From Peterkaempfera podocarpi (lineage in GTDB: Bacteria > Actinomycetota > Actinomycetes > Streptomycetales > Streptomycetaceae): a DNA stretch of 64,000 nucleotides. The stretch lies in assembly GCF_042466665.1 (NCBI RefSeq), contig NZ_CP162102.1, positions 4,092,001-4,156,000 on the forward strand, in the 5' to 3' direction. Below are positions 63,803 to 64,000 of the stretch, in pieces (the first letter of the stretch is position 1; the number at the start of each line of letters is the position of its first letter). The notes below the pieces were generated by a model. That model saw nothing but the letters and a program-made list of their open reading frames with translations, made no database searches and was not told where the DNA came from. The translations under genes were made by a program, and so were the position numbers.

Positions 63803-64000
63803 GGCTGACCTCCCAACGCCGCCTGCCGTCCGTCCGGTGGTGTCGGCTCTTCGACCCGGACGTCCTCCCGCTCCGCCACCGCAGCGGCGGAGAGCCGCAC
63901 GGTCAGCAGCCCTGCAAGGCGTCCCGGTCCGCCGAACGGGACCTCGACGGCCACCCGTACCGTTCGCGCACCGCGCTCCAGTCGGATCTCCGCCCCCTCA
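63799..64000 (-). CDS. TadE-like pilus protein (5' end outside window)
   Basis: Only the last 66 codons are present: EIRLERGARTVRVAVEVPFG, then LLTVRLSAAAVAERED and a Pro/Gly tail ending GGQP. The beta-strand pattern matches C-termini of TadE/TadG-like minor pseudopilins. Stop overlaps the GTG of the next gene. It belongs to a Tad/Flp pilus cluster that should continue beyond the window. Confidence 0.65.
   Translation of the reverse strand, partial: EGAEIRLERGARTVRVAVEVPFGGPGRLAGLLTVRLSAAAVAEREDVRVEEPTPPDGRQAALGGQP

Overview
The window is high-GC DNA (GTG starts, NNG/NNC-biased codons, strong GC-rich hairpins) from a streptomycete-type actinobacterium (Streptomyces, Kitasatospora, Streptacidiphilus or close kin). 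The best evidence is the block at about 36-64 kb: a TAP-like lipoprotein, holB, the giant membrane-fused tmk, topA, a methyltransferase, hppA, an RsbW-like anti-sigma gene, bldG, a DEAD-box helicase with DUF1998 and TadE-like pilus genes. This order matches, from memory, the bldG-topA region of the Streptomyces coelicolor core chromosome.

Region 1 (1-13.4 kb) looks like a beta-glucan utilisation locus. It has secreted multidomain proteins with F5/8-type carbohydrate-binding modules (a DUF1996 protein cut by the window start; a GH16 plus TIM-barrel hydrolase; a GH55-like beta-helix protein), a binding-protein ABC importer, a cytoplasmic GH1 beta-glucosidase and a ROK regulator. CebR-like palindromes precede both complete secreted genes, and a separate inverted repeat lies between the binding-protein gene and the ROK gene.

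Region 2 (13.5-20.9 kb) holds a three-gene ABC-2 exporter, a small DNA-binding protein, a COG4705 membrane protein with a palindrome upstream, and a two-gene unit of an FhaA-N-domain protein with an unusual C-terminus and a MinD/EspI-like ATPase.

Region 3 (20.9-34.2 kb) looks accessory: a TetR/MFS pair with three identical-form operators, a CAP-domain protein, an 1148-residue SARP-like ATPase/TPR regulator, an overlapping VCBS-protein/S8-protease pair, and a broken integrase abutting tRNA-Thr(CGT). Hairpins with nearly the same stem lie near both ends of this block.

Region 4 (34.2-64 kb) is mostly core: DoxX and LysE-type membrane proteins, the hydrolases, holB, tmk, topA, a DUF3592 protein, two ABC-2 exporter systems (one controlled by a divergent MarR-type gene), an ArsR-type regulator overlapping a methyltransferase gene, H+-pyrophosphatase, the bldG developmental locus, the helicase and the start of a Tad-pilus cluster.

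Four long genes, including the normally essential topA, each contain one small frameshift while both halves remain well conserved. This points to indel errors in the sequence more than to real pseudogenes. The integrase fragment, in contrast, is really degraded.
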